Shown: piece by piece, positions 1-10,147 of the stretch
Layout: each line of letters begins with the position of its first letter
Position numbering within the stretch: the stretch's first letter is position 1
NCBI GenBank assembly: GCA_002633005.1
Contig: NMRA01000807.1
Location: 100,183-137,571 of the forward strand
From: Phoronis australis
Taxonomy: Eukaryota; Phoronida; Phoronidae
Reading direction: 5' to 3'
Length of the DNA: 37,389 nucleotides
Translations under genes and position numbers: made by a program
Notes under the pieces: model-generated
Told to the model about the DNA's origin: nothing
The model's input: the letters and a program-made list of their open reading frames with translations, nothing else
The model's database searches: none

Positions 1-690
1 GACTTAGAATTGAAAGTTCACAATTTCGAACTTTATACAACTAACGTGAACATAAAACGTCTAAAATCAGTAAATTAGATTCAGGATGAGTCCAAATGCA
101 CTCCATCAAAATGATTATTATTCCAGTGCAACAGAACACAAAGCAATATACCCAGTACCTTTTTACGCACACAGTGAACCATTTTGTTTACATCGGAAGT
201 AAAACCAAGGCATGCGCATTGATGCCCACACACGGAATTCCGTGTGTCGGTCATCATGTTTCCACAGGGCCACTTTGCAGTATAGGTGGCGCTGTGTCAG
301 AGGGTACTGCGCACTACGACTCCGTTTCCGTCGTCTGCTCCACTGTGCAATGAAGAAAATTTACTTATTTTTTAAAGAAAATGGAACCTGAGTGACGATG
401 AAAAAACAAAAGCTGTTGGTAAGATGTGAATTTTAATCGAAGCCTTAGTGAATCACTCAGAAACTCGCAATACTCTCTTTGCCAAACCTTATCTTAAGAC
501 CATTTCCAAAGCAATCCCGTAACGGATTTGGTCTTTTTGGAATTTGAAGACTATTTTAAATACGACAAATTTGTTAAGAATCGATGGCACACAATATAAA
601 ACGTGTAATAAGCATTACAAAAAGGAGAACGTTTCGCGCGCAAACGCTGTGGACCATTAACAAGTAGGTCTCTTGGTATGAGATTAGAGG
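1..690. other. No gene recognised
   Basis: I see no convincing exon here. The one open frame, 96-353, is short, has no splice context and overlaps a repeat fragment (278-307) found again near the other end of the window, so I treat it as chance. The rest is AT-rich unique-looking sequence. Confidence 0.6.
278..307 (+). repeat. Dispersed repeat fragment, copy 1
   Basis: Thirty bases here (core TATAGGTGGCGCTGTGTCAG) match the reverse complement of 36524-36553 exactly. Flanks differ beyond the match, so it is a short conserved part of a dispersed repeat rather than a recent duplication. Confidence 0.7.
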
Positions 691-696
691 CAAAAT

Positions 697-775
697 CGTT
701 GTGGTGTAGCGGTAACGCACGCGCCCACTAATCGGCAGGTCGTGAGTTCGATTCTTTGATACTTGCAGTTTTTCC
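697..775 (+). repeat. tRNA-derived SINE head
   Basis: A Pol III A-box-like stretch (TGGTGTAGCGG, 702-712) is followed at tRNA-like spacing by a B box (GAGTTCGATTC, 744-754). The would-be acceptor stem does not pair and the T stem is poor, so this is not a working tRNA gene. A T-run at about 795-804 could be a Pol III terminator or a SINE tail. Confidence 0.55.
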
Positions 776-844
776 TATTTGACACGTTCTCCGTTTTTTT
801 TTTGCTTTTTTCTTGAATAATACTTCAGGAATCAAGGAAAATGC

Positions 845-1021
845 TTGATTTTTAGAGGTAAAAACAGAAAAATTTCCTGGGCGGGAGGGGGGCAAACCCC
901 CCTCCCGACCTCCCCCCATTCGGTGCTATGCGCATCTACAATCGTGGTTCAGTTTTCGCAAATTCTTACAACCGGAAAAAAAATTGGGGCCCCCCCTTGT
1001 GATATCCTAGATCCGCCACTG
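845..1021 (-). mobile_element. hAT-like non-autonomous element, one end
   Basis: Read on the minus strand the element starts at 1021 with CAGTGGCGGATCTAGG, the type of end carried by many hAT-like elements. The same end opens elements at 13882 and 16120. About 115 bp inside is a perfect 11-bp GC hairpin (882-892 with 897-907, loop CAAA), also present in the 16120 copy. The far end is not recognisable, so this copy is probably truncated near 845. No coding capacity. Confidence 0.6.
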
Positions 1022-1209
1022 ATTATTTGCATAATATGCAAATAATATAACGGATTAAAACCACTCCGACACTTGCAGGATTAAATGACGTCCAATGACA
1101 CGTAAATTATATTGGCAATCATAGATAAATTCTTCGGTGTGAGAGAAGTGTTTGAGCGAGACTGAGTAAGTGCTATGTCGTAGGTTGTCGATAACCAAGC
1201 AGGTTTGGA

Positions 1210-1420
1210 AGTGTAGAATTTAATGTCATTACATATCACATTTGAATTGCACATCAAATATTCACCAGGACACGTCGAAATATCAATCGCATGAAGAGGA
1301 TGTATGTGCAGCCGAAGATGATAGGGTAAATATAACTGCGCGGAAATCAAGCCCTCCAAAAGAACGTATTCAAAATTCACTTGTCACTGCGGCATTTGCA
1401 TTTTTCACCAAACAGTGAAC
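1210..1420 (+). repeat. Local segmental duplication, copy 1
   Basis: This block aligns in the same orientation with 1867-2070. Shared landmarks in order are AGTGTAGAATTTA, CATATCACA, GTCGAAATA.CAATCGC, TATAACTGC, GGAAATCAAGC and TTGTCACT. Divergence with small indels indicates an old duplication or two copies of one repeat family. Confidence 0.7.
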
Positions 1421-1866
1421 TCGTGAACCGTGCATTCACTAAGCTAATTGGCTACAAATTATAATATGGCGCCATTTGGTCAAACTCTGTGAACATAAGA
1501 CGGCAGGCGACTTGATTGATCGCCATTGTTACAAAGAGGTGAAAAGACGCAAATTACAACAAAGTAAGACTTTTATAATGCCACAAGTACGGTACCTGAC
1601 GAAATTTGATTTGGTTGTAGTGCTACCGCATTTAATAAGTAGTTTGGCCCCACATCTAAAATTTCTTCTGATTCACGGAAACTGAATCAAATTTTCGATC
1701 ATCTCCAGCTCTGTTTGAGCTGATGTATTAGCTATGTCGTAGAGAGAATTTTGAAATATCTATAAAACTTTGAAACGCGCTGATTTATAACTGAATAAGT
1801 CACTGAGCACCATGTTATCAGTCAGTAAACCAAACCTCATACAGGGTTGAAAGGTCCGTACATATA

Positions 1867-2070
1867 AAGTGTAGAATTTAGCGCCATACATATCACACTC
1901 GAATTGAATACCAAATATTTACCTGCACTCGTCGAAATAACAATCGCGTGAACACAATTATCTGCAGAAAAAACAGTGTATATAACTGCATGGAAATCAA
2001 GCTTTAGAACTTATTCACTAGAAAATTCGGTTGTCACTCCGCCATGTTCATTTTTTACCTAGCGGTGAGT
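1867..2070 (+). repeat. Local segmental duplication, copy 2
   Basis: Second copy of the 1210-1420 block, in direct orientation about 450 bp downstream, with the same landmarks in the same order. No coding frame is shared by both copies, which argues against a duplicated exon. Confidence 0.7.
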
Positions 2071-2793
2071 CCTTATCTCAAAGGGCAATCTACTTCAAAA
2101 ACTTAAAATATATACCAAACTAAGTTCTATGTAACAAGACATAATGTTCACCTCCTTTTGAGCACAGTTTTGTGCCTAGTCCGCTTACCGAAAATCATCG
2201 ATTATTCCTGTCTATTTCTGTTACCCGAGTTTCTGAACATCAGTTCAGGAACGATTCCTGAATAACGGCCATGTTATAATTGAAAACGTATTGACAGCAC
2301 CGTGAGCGGAAATGCGTTGTTATTTCATATTTGTGGTTGATTTTGATTCTCAATTTGGTTCTTTATATTCAAACTTGATTATTGATTACTTGGCAGCAAA
2401 TCGACACCGGCTTTACTGGCCGTTAAAGATGTAAAATAGAAAAAAAAATCGGCACACGGTGAAGTTTCATCAAAAGTAGCCGCGTCTGGCTATAAGGATG
2501 AATTGAAGAGAATAAGTAGAGTCGCCGTTTGTATAACACACTTTATTCGGTGCAGCACTGACAAGCGATAGAATTACATGCGATGAAAAAGTGTCCGAAC
2601 AAGCGTTGAAAGAGATGCCAAAGAAGCGTTGAAAAAGTGAAATCGAACGAGCGGTTAATCTGCAAGAAAGAAAAGCACTTTCTGAGTATTCGGCAAGCAA
2701 GCATAATTAATTAACAAACACTATATATCAGAGCGTTAGAAAGACCCGCGGCAATGACTCTATATTACACATGGGCGAACCCGGGGGGATTGA

Positions 2794-3025
2794 ATTTGGC
2801 GAATTGGGCAAAAAGGTCCGCCTCTGTGGAACAAAAAGTCCGAGTAAACGAGACATAAGTCCACAAAGTCCACAGGAATTATGCGCAGATGCACAATTTG
2901 TAGGCCTGAACCTAGTGGCCCCGTTTTTTTCAGTCCTTGTTGATTTCCTTCACTAAAAGGTCCGCATACCGAAAAATTCGAGCCCCCACCCCTATATTTT
3001 AGGCTGGGTGCGCGCATGTTACAGG
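2794..3025 (+). repeat. Dispersed repeat family with GC-rich 3' end, copy 1
   Basis: Aligns in direct orientation with 28679-28895. Shared blocks include TTTGGCGAA.TGGGCAAAAAGG, GTAAAAGG-like and AAAATTCGAGCCC words, and a 3' end TTTTAGGCTGGG.GCGCGCATGT. About 25-30% divergence with indels. Both strands carry short open frames here, which are repeat shadows. Confidence 0.65.
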
Positions 3026-3400
3026 CCTAACAAATACTACCTTACTAGCAATACGCAATTAACTGGAACCCGTGCTATCTATTCCACAACTGGGAACTGT
3101 TACCATGCACAAACAACTGCCTAACTGCTACCCGTAACTATTTATCCCATGAAACGGGTACCGTGCAACATATACGCCAAACCAGAGGCGTCCTCAGCTT
3201 CTGATCGTCCCCAATACACTACATATAATACTATGACACTCCCGACTAGAAATTCCACCCCTCCATAGCTAACATAAAACTCAATAAATTTACACAAAAC
3301 AAGGTTTCAACAAACCATTGGCAATTGTTCTTTCTTCCAATCTCATTCACGGTGTCCTGTTCCGGCGACTTCGTAAGAAATTTGCAGTCGAAGAACAAAA

Positions 3401-3582
3401 ATGTTCACAAAAAGCCCAAACACACATCCATCTTGGACGGCTCGTGGTCAAGGACGGTACGGAAACTACCGATGAGTTACGGATGGACGGCGTTATCGAC
3501 ATCGTGACTTTACGCGACAAACTGGCAGTTTCGTACCTCGAGACGTCCAAGATGGAAGTGTGTTTGGGCTTTTTGTGAACAT
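3401..3582. mobile_element. 182-bp foldback MITE-like element
   Basis: The outer 39 bases (3401-3439 and 3544-3582) are inverted repeats with a single mismatch, beginning ATGTTCACAAAAAGCCCAAA. Weaker pairing continues inward (GTACGGAAACTACC near 3459 against GTTTCGTACC near 3527), so nearly the whole unit can fold into one long hairpin. No clear target-site duplication is visible. Open frames on both strands across it are consequences of the palindrome. Confidence 0.7.
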
Positions 3583-3631
3583 GGGATGTATGACTTAACA
3601 GTTGGCTGTAAACAGTAATGGCATAGCTATC

Positions 3632-3794
3632 GGGACCTCAGTAGCTCAGTGGTGAGAGCAGTAGACCGGCAATCTAGAGACCTATGGTTCGATTCCCAGT
3701 TGGAGTTCCGGATTTTTCTGTGTTTAGTTGATATACTTCATTACTGCCCAACCTCAGCAGGAAACTTAAAATGGATCTATTCTTACTAATTACT
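3632..3794 (+). repeat. tRNA-derived SINE
   Basis: A near-perfect A box (TAGCTCAGTGG, 3642-3652) and consensus B box (GGTTCGATTCC, 3686-3696) lie at tRNA spacing. A 4-bp anticodon stem holds a 7-base loop reading as GGC (alanine-like), but U33 is replaced by C, the T stem is weak and the acceptor stem has mismatches, so this is a SINE head. The last 32 bases (3763-3794) recur at 20543-20574 with one difference and may be the SINE tail. Confidence 0.65.
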
Positions 3795-4202
3795 GAAGAC
3801 TATATCCAAGCAACACCCAACTGCAACTGCGAATGCGTCGATGAGAGAAGTTCTAGACATTGTAGACAAGCCATGACGACAGAGCGTCTGTCAAGGGAGT
3901 TTCCGTCGTTCAACTCCGCGCCATCTTCCTGCAACACACCTTTAAGGGGGGTGTATAGACTGGTCAAATCTCCAAGTTCCTATCTACAATAAGTATAAAG
4001 GGGGTTTTAACTAGTTAGACATGACTCTGAAAGTGACAAAAATCGAAAAGAAAAACGTTTTTATTGTACATCGTTTTTTTTTAAATATCGTATTTTAATT
4101 TTCAAAAAATCCAATTTTACCTTGATTTTTTTCAAAATGCACAGGGATTATCATCAACTGTTTCCTTACACAATATTCTACTTATCCATACCAAATATAT
4201 GT

Positions 4203-4246
4203 ACAAAATCATCATGATCTTGATACAAAATCATTATGATCTTGAT
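4203..4246 (+). repeat. 22-bp tandem duplication
   Basis: Two adjacent copies of ACAAAATCATCATGATCTTG plus AT, differing at one base. Confidence 0.8.
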
Positions 4247-4594
4247 TTTGTGTCATTTTTGCGTGTGAGTTGTGGCAAGCATGCCACTTTCTGTCATTTG
4301 GTCACTTTCCGTCTATTAACTAACAATCAAAAAACCCTGGCACGCCATTTTACTTCAGTTCTAGGCGATTTCAAATTTGAAAATTTCGTAAAAATTGACC
4401 CACGTGTTGCGGAAAAATAGGCCCGAGAATCTTGTCACTACCCTGAAATTACGAGCCGAGAAAAACGGCTTTGTAGGTATGCCTCCCAAAAACAACCTAT
4501 TTTGTATCAAATTAGATCGAGTAGTTCTACTCGATAACGGCACGTTCGGTTGTGTTACCTGACACCTAACGGCAGCCAAAGGTGTTGAAATTAT

Positions 4595-4610
4595 CCAATG
4601 ACGTCATTGG
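4595..4610. promoter_or_regulatory. Palindromic CCAAT-CRE-ATTGG site
   Basis: CCAATGACGTCATTGG is a perfect 16-bp palindrome: a consensus CREB/ATF octamer (TGACGTCA) flanked on each side by an outward CCAAT pentamer. The sequence is certain; a regulatory role is inference, since no gene start is identified within 800 bp. Confidence 0.4.
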
Positions 4611-5485
4611 TTTTAAACGCAGTCTGTTCAGCAGTTCACAACACGGGTTACTGATGTTAGCTTATCGCTTGAATTCATCGTCTAACACTGATAAATCGTC
4701 AAACTTAGATTAAAAAAACCTTAAAAACACACCGAGTTCATATAAAAACGTGTTGTTTTATTTCGCTGTTAGGGATTTATTGGTATTTGGACACACCGTA
4801 GCCTACAAAGTTCGGTAGGCCAATTTACCAAGGTCCGTAGCAGGAGTTTGGGGTCTGTTCGGAGATAAATTCGAGGTATTCTTCCGTGAAATACAGACAG
4901 GAGAACCTAGATCTGTGTTGTTTAGACTTGTAATTTTTTTAGTTCTAAACTCACAAAACGCTTGTTATCCCGGCCAATGGCTCGGAACCAGATCAGGCTC
5001 GTCGCGGCAGGACTGAAGACATCACGAACATAAAGCAGCCAAAGTTGGAAACTAAACTTCCAATCAAGAAAATACTATACTAGTGAGCCAAAGAAGTAAT
5101 GTGCAAGTGATTATATTGGTGAATTAGCCACGAAACTGCAAATCTACTTACTCGTCGGAGGCCACGAATTTATGGTTCTCCTTTGGCCACAGAACCGTCA
5201 GGGCAGAAGTTGACAATCATTATTTGAATAATGTATAGGTAAATAAAGATTCCTCTAACACCTGGCCGTGGGATAGAAAATCGAGCTATTGTTTCACAAC
5301 AGTTTCTGTCAGCAAACACTGAATTAGCATGCGCTTACACAGTCTCGGTGTCCGGTCAGTTAGTTTTATTGCACCGCCGGTAAAGCAGTGATTTGTTCAT
5401 TGCTGGCTTCTCAAATCATGTGCACTCGCGATCACTCCAAAGGCATTACAAATTGCATCTAATGAGACAGACTTTGTTTCAGTTT

Positions 5486-5493
5486 TATATAAG
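5486..5493 (+). promoter_or_regulatory. TATA box of the broken gene at 5553
   Basis: TATATAAG lies 67 bp upstream of the ATG at 5553, leaving a predicted start site near 5517 and a 5' leader of about 36 bases. Spacing fits a Pol II core promoter. That the downstream frame is broken suggests a promoter carried by an old mobile element. Confidence 0.4.
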
Positions 5494-5552
5494 TATTGGT
5501 TAGAGTGAGAATAATTCATTTTGAAACAGAACACTCAGTAATAAACGTCAAC

Positions 5553-6902
5553 ATGGCAACTCGCAATCCCGAATTAGACGAGAGCTCATGCGACGAAGAC
5601 TTCGCAGGTCGATAGTTAAGTTTCACAGGCTATCAGGAATACATTGATGATTTAATACTAGAGAGGCGCCGTGAACAAGCTCAGGCGACGGAACGTATGA
5701 ATAGTTATTCGGTAACCCGGCATTCGTCAGACGCACTGTCGACGACTGCAGGCCACAGACACGGAGATGGTTCACGGCCTCATACTTGCTATTTACGGCG
5801 TACTTTTCATTCTTCACTACCGCGAGCCAATTCCTAATCATTTCGGACTCTAGAGGAAGTCGAAAAAACGTTATACCCGCCTCCCGTGAGATTACGAGAG
5901 ATATTGCCGTGTATTTTAAATGAGAACACGTGGTGTTGACTAGATTTTAGCTAGGTCCTAGTGTAGGTCCTAGCGTCTACTGAACGCATGCCCGCTTTCC
6001 TCGCAGATGCATAATTCGGACAAACGGAAACGATGCACTGCAACATAGCGTCATTCACTCTGCAAATGAACCACTGACGTCGTTTCTCACCTTCCTCACA
6101 AGTTAACGCGACACCTCTTGGCAAGGTAATGTCGACCACATGAGAGGCAATGTGGATATAGACCGATTAAAGGAAAATGCCACCCGATTTAATTAGTCTT
6201 TTTTACCGTCTTAATTGGTCTATATATACGTCGCCTCGTATACGGTGGACCCCACCTTGCCGAATACTCCACATGATTCACTATTAAAAACAAAACCTAA
6301 AAACCCGTCCGAGACGGATACCACATTGTGTTTGCATGAATTTCGATTTTTGGTTGTCCCAATTTACCAGTCTAAACTGCGTCCCTCTGTTTTTGGACGA
6401 GCCATTTGATGCAGCTGCTAAAACAAATAATAATCGAAATCCCGTATTTTGGCTGTCGTCTGCGTATAGTTTGCGCGCCGACTACCTTCATTTCACACAG
6501 TGATTAGTGGCAAATTTGGCAAAACTGATCAGTTTTGGTCAATGTCCATCTTTCTCATAAACCGATCCCACAGAAAACTCCAGAGATGCGTCAAGAACAA
6601 TGACGTCAGTGGCTATTTCAACACTTTCCCCGACAATGCTAGATGTATTCGTTGTCCTGAACCGCCCAAACTATGCCAGATGGGGAACATTGTTTTATCA
6701 AAAGTTGAAATTTGCAGACCCAATATTACGTGAAGCGCTGGAAAACGGAGTGTTCTCAGTGCTACGTACGAGGAAGAACTTCCGTAGATCGTCTGCTGAC
6801 CTCTCTTTGGAACAGTCCGTATTTTTGTTTGATATGGTGTTCTTCAAAAAGGCTGAAAAAACCTCTGCGGCACCTGACATTGGGTACGTGTGGTCGTGTT
6901 AG
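5553..6902 (+). pseudogene. Broken repeat-associated protein gene (NYARW...LEQ family)
   Basis: Two pieces lie in the same reading frame. The first, from ATG 5553 to 5939, has only two internal stops (TAG 5613, TAA 5835) in about 128 codons and begins with an acidic N-terminus, then a charged stretch (YIDDLILERRREQAQATERM). The second, about 6600-6902, contains RPNYARWGTLFYQKL (NYARW at 6669-6683), then a basic V-L-R-T-R-K stretch and ADLSLEQSV. From memory, this order (NYARW, F-V-x-R-T, aDl-x-lEQ) characterises a large uncharacterised protein family spread by repeats in invertebrate genomes; I know no proven function. The 5940-6600 middle has lost coding character, probably by deletion and insertion. 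A TATA box precedes it. Not a host gene in my reading. Confidence 0.5.
6156..6225. repeat. Imperfect inverted repeat
   Basis: ATATAGACCGATTAAAG (6156-6172) and CTTAATTGGTCTATAT (6210-6225) pair with one mismatch and one indel around a 37-base loop. It falls in the gap between the two coding pieces of the broken gene and may be a small insertion. Confidence 0.45.
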
Positions 6903-7590
6903 ATTTCGTGGAAACTATCGAAGCTGTAACATAGATAAAACATTCTGTTCATGTTGCGAACATGTTATTCGCAATTCGTGGGTAAAACGAGTCCTGACAG
7001 TTTTTCAGTTACATTAGATTGACAATCATTTCATTTGCACGACACAGATATGCGGGCAATGGAACTATTCGCATTTTGTCTTCTTAGTGAATATAAAACA
7101 CGTTCGAATTAATTATTTGTAGATGTTGTATATGGTACTCAGTCACTGTGGCGACGACCCTGGGCCGGGGGAGGGGGTATCCAACCATTATATACAATCT
7201 TTTTTGGAAATAATGACTGAATTGCAGTTGAATTAAACAAATGTTCTAGTCTATACTTCACTTTTTTACTTTTGTTATTAATAGTACAGGCCCGTAGCCG
7301 GNCAGCGAAAGAAGAACCCTTGAAAGAAAATGTTACCGTTTTGCATGATTTTGGTGGAACGGTTCATTTCTTCTTGGCCTCTCACCACTTTTTTGTAACC
7401 TTTTGTCTACTGTATGAGGTACATTTTTCGCAGTCAGGAAATCACCTTGATTTATACGTTCATTGAACACCTGCTTGTAGGATAACATTGATGGCTAGAG
7501 CCTACGCTTTTCTGCTCTTACAACTGTTAGGACTGTCGAGCATTTTCATTCTTTGATCACTGTCAAAAAAACTTGGTTTAGTGTAACTTA
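6903..7590. other. Non-coding stretch; possible hAT-type terminus
   Basis: No exon recognised. CAGGCCCGTAGCCGG at 7287-7301 resembles a frequent terminal sequence of invertebrate hAT-like elements, but I find no matching opposite end. The word TTGACAATCATT at 7018 also occurs at 5211, on the other side of the broken gene, in direct orientation. Confidence 0.35.
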
Positions 7591-7591
7591 C

Positions 7592-7617
7592 CATCGACGT
7601 CTTCCACGCCCAGCCAT
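7592..7617 (-). CDS. Candidate first coding exon, minus strand
   Basis: On the minus strand an ATG at 7617 in reasonable context (CACCAAATGGCT) opens MAGRGRRR and runs into an excellent donor, GATG|GTAAGT, ending the exon after two bases of a codon. Upstream on the same strand TATATAAAA (7688-7680) lies about 65 bp before the ATG. No phase-2 acceptor leading to a long frame was found below 7590: the strong acceptor at about 6412 gives a stop after 15 codons. This is an exon candidate only; chance is a real alternative. Confidence 0.22.
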
Positions 7618-7679
7618 TTGGTGAAACGTTGCTGATTTCATCAGTAATGAAGTCGATGTCAGTTACAAGAAGCATTCAA

Positions 7680-7688
7680 TTTTATATA
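7680..7688 (-). promoter_or_regulatory. TATA-like box, minus strand
   Basis: TATATAAAA on the minus strand, about 65 bp upstream of the candidate ATG at 7617. Placement fits a start site near 7657. Confidence 0.25.
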
Positions 7689-8192
7689 CCACCGGGGATT
7701 TCCGTATCCGCGAGCCCTCGTTTATTTATCCAGCTTCAAACCAGATCCCAACGTACGAGTGAAATTTCCTATGATTTTTTGTGCTTTAGGGTATTTTTCA
7801 GTTTTTGTACAGCGTGTTGGCTTCTAACAAATGAATGTTACAAGTGCTTCAAAGATATATGCTACCGTATTTTATTGCAGTAGTCGTATAAGCCCCCCCC
7901 CGTTCCCCGTTCCAAAAAGTGCACTCTTTTAGACCTACTAGCACCTCTGGTCTACTTGGAGTGCCAACATTAAGTTGACCTTTTCAAATCCAGGTCGCTT
8001 GAAAAGAATGTAAATTTCGAGTTTTGACCCCGGCCGAGTCACACACAAACATCACCGCCATTTTCGCTTTTCAAGTTCATCGTTGTCGTTATCATTCACT
8101 ACTCATTGCTAAATTGAACGTACGTATACCTAAGATAACGTCTTGTCGTGTTACAGTTAGCTAGTTGTTCCCAGTTGATTATTCTTGAAGCA

Positions 8193-8261
8193 ATGAAACC
8201 AAACGACCATCCCAATACAAGCAGCGACTCGTTATACTGTAACAACCCTAGTTTGATGCGG
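8193..8261 (+). CDS. Candidate first coding exon A, plus strand
   Basis: ATG 8193 opens 23 codons and ends at a donor CGG|GTATGC exactly on a codon boundary (phase 0). The peptide is hydrophilic and carries YCNNPSL, close in form to YDNPSF in the phase-0 exon at 28218. Upstream, 8054-8064 holds an inverted YY1-type word (ACCGCCATTTT). Phase and the shared N-P-S motif make it a candidate start for the membrane-protein gene, as an alternative to the exon at 8662. There is no transcript evidence, and the donor is only moderate. Confidence 0.3.
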
Positions 8262-8661
8262 GTATGCACGCATTTTATAAATTACGCATTGCAAACAGAA
8301 ATTATAAATCGATACATTGCTTCGTCTACTCAACAATGACCTTTTAGTATTATACGAGGCGCTGAGTAGTAACGCATGTAAACTCCCACCATCAAGCTGG
8401 AAAGTGGCCGTCCCAAGGGACTGAGCAGACGATAACTGAATTGAGAAACGTGGTGGATAGAGACATGCGCAGTTAGAATTTTTGCTCGAAGCGTATTAAC
8501 AATTCTCAACATCTATGTTATGTGACGTTCCAATTCGAGGATAGCAAAATACTTCAAACGGACCATTCGAGATTAATGGATTTGATGGTGGAAGTGATTG
8601 AGCCATTCACAGTAAAATCTCTGCGGCAATGCTTTGATGCTACGTTTGTGATTGATATGGA

Positions 8662-8754
8662 ATGATTGACATGGCGACAAAGAAGTATTCTCTAGATAGG
8701 ATAACTGAAAGCAGCTTTGAAAGCGAAACGTCGCAGGAAAACGGATTGCAGACG
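8662..8754 (+). CDS. Candidate first coding exon B, plus strand
   Basis: ATG at 8662, or the better-context ATGGCG at 8671, opens 31 (or 28) codons of hydrophilic Ser/Glu-rich peptide (MATKKYSLDR..., TESSFESETSQENG) and reaches a strong donor, ACG|GTAAGC, on a codon boundary. An in-frame TGA just upstream (about 8653) limits the start. It is phase-compatible with the exon at 28218 and its composition suits the cytoplasmic head of that protein. The implied intron is 19.5 kb. Open frame continues past the donor to 8847, so an unspliced short ORF is the alternative. Confidence 0.38.
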
Positions 8755-10083
8755 GTAAGCACAGATACTGGGCAAAGTTCAAAGAAATATTTTAGCGTCC
8801 TGAATATTGATTACGTCCATTGTTTATGCTGCCTACTGGTATGGTAATAAACAAAACTGAATTCTTATGACAATAAAAACATTGATGTAAATTTGTCATT
8901 TTCCAATCACAGAAGTATCTTGTTCACAATACAACACCCTTATGACGTGACTCAACATCCACCACACCTCGATGATGGTTAAAGAGAATCAACCTGTGAC
9001 TTCTGTCAAAAACCCCGAACTCTCCGCTTAAACAAATTACATTTGCTGTTACAAAATCAATCTCACAATGTTCATAATTCAAATTTATTGCAAATTGTTT
9101 CTAACCGAATGGACCTGACTGATCGTTATTTCTTCAAGCACATTGAAGTTGCTTGTCACGCGGGTTAGTTTTAGTCGCCAAAGTAGAATGACCATCAAGA
9201 CAATTTCAGGCAATTTATTAAAACCAATTTCAATTCAATTGAAAGGTGAGAACGCAACAGGGTTGCTTTGAAAGAGCGCATTAGCCAGTGTTGATTTTTG
9301 ACACCACACATGATTTATAGTTCCAAGGTTTTTAATCTTCCCAAAGAGCTAAACTGTAGAGTGGGGGAACAGTCTAGAAACCAGATAATCTGAACCTGTA
9401 AGGCATAACAGGCTCGGATGCAGTATACATCTGCATCATAACGAGTAAAGACATGTAACTGGATTTTTTGGACTCTGACTAGCAGTGTTTAGCGTTATGT
9501 CATATATTGTTGTTCGCCCATTGAATTTAATAGCCAAGGCAGGGTACTGTCTAGCCACTTAGATGTTTCTGCAACCTAATGTACTTGAATAACTAAACGT
9601 TACGGCAGCTTTAGCTAGTGGTCTTCAAAAGAAATTAAAGGAAGTCTGGACGGATGAATAAATCAAAATTGTCACAGTTATTCTTTCTTCAATGATCTAC
9701 ATAACAGAAAAATGATTATTAAAAGTAGATTTTTCTAGGTTGTATCATTAGACCTATAACTGTCATTCACGTCGCTGTAATGATGGACGTTTGGAAACAA
9801 TGCCAACGTTCTTTACTCTGACGTCATTGCCACGTTAATTAAGCCCTGTTGTGTGTTGTCAATTGCTTCGACTGTGTGTTGGAACACACTGGTCAAACAT
9901 GCTCTCAATAACATTTTGACGATATCGACTTCACAAATTTATTTAATCTGGCTAATTGTTTTCTTAGAATACGTGGTTCCAGGTCGGCTTAAACATTATC
10001 GAGGTTTATGCACGTAACTTGAATAAGTACTGACACCTACTTATATTAAAAGCTTGTGATTTCAGACAGGAAAGTCTGACATA

Positions 10084-10147
10084 TCTGTCTCTGTTTGTGT
10101 CTCTCTCTCCCTCCCTCCCTCCCTCCCTCNTCTCCCTTTCTCTCTTT
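10084..10147 (+). repeat. CT/CCCT low-complexity run
   Basis: Pyrimidine-only tract built on CTCT and CCCT units; one unresolved base at 10130 probably reflects sequencing trouble in the run. Confidence 0.85.

Larger units (their letters stand above)
1022..2793. other. Non-coding stretch with a local duplication
   Basis: No exon is supported. The short open frames at 1081-1380 (minus), 1476-1685 (plus) and 2470-2700 (minus) lack splice context and recognisable content. The main structure is the duplicated block annotated separately. A 12-base shared word (GCTATGTCGTAG) at 1173 and 1730 suggests the duplicated unit was once longer. Confidence 0.55.
3795..5480. other. Non-coding stretch
   Basis: No exon recognised. 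The frames at 4199-4420 (plus) and 4361-4579 (minus) are unsupported. It holds a 22-bp direct duplication at 4203-4246 and a 16-bp palindrome at 4595-4610, annotated separately. Confidence 0.5.

Noticed and set aside
3632-3704. Functional tRNA gene (Ala-like anticodon GGC)
   Set aside because: U33 is missing and the T and acceptor stems have several mismatches; a linked 3' tail recurring elsewhere marks it as a SINE.
6366-6412. Minus-strand exon joined to the 7592-7617 exon
   Set aside because: It has a good acceptor (TTATTTGTTTTAG) and GTAAAT donor, but phase 2 leads to TAG before the donor; only phase 0 is open.
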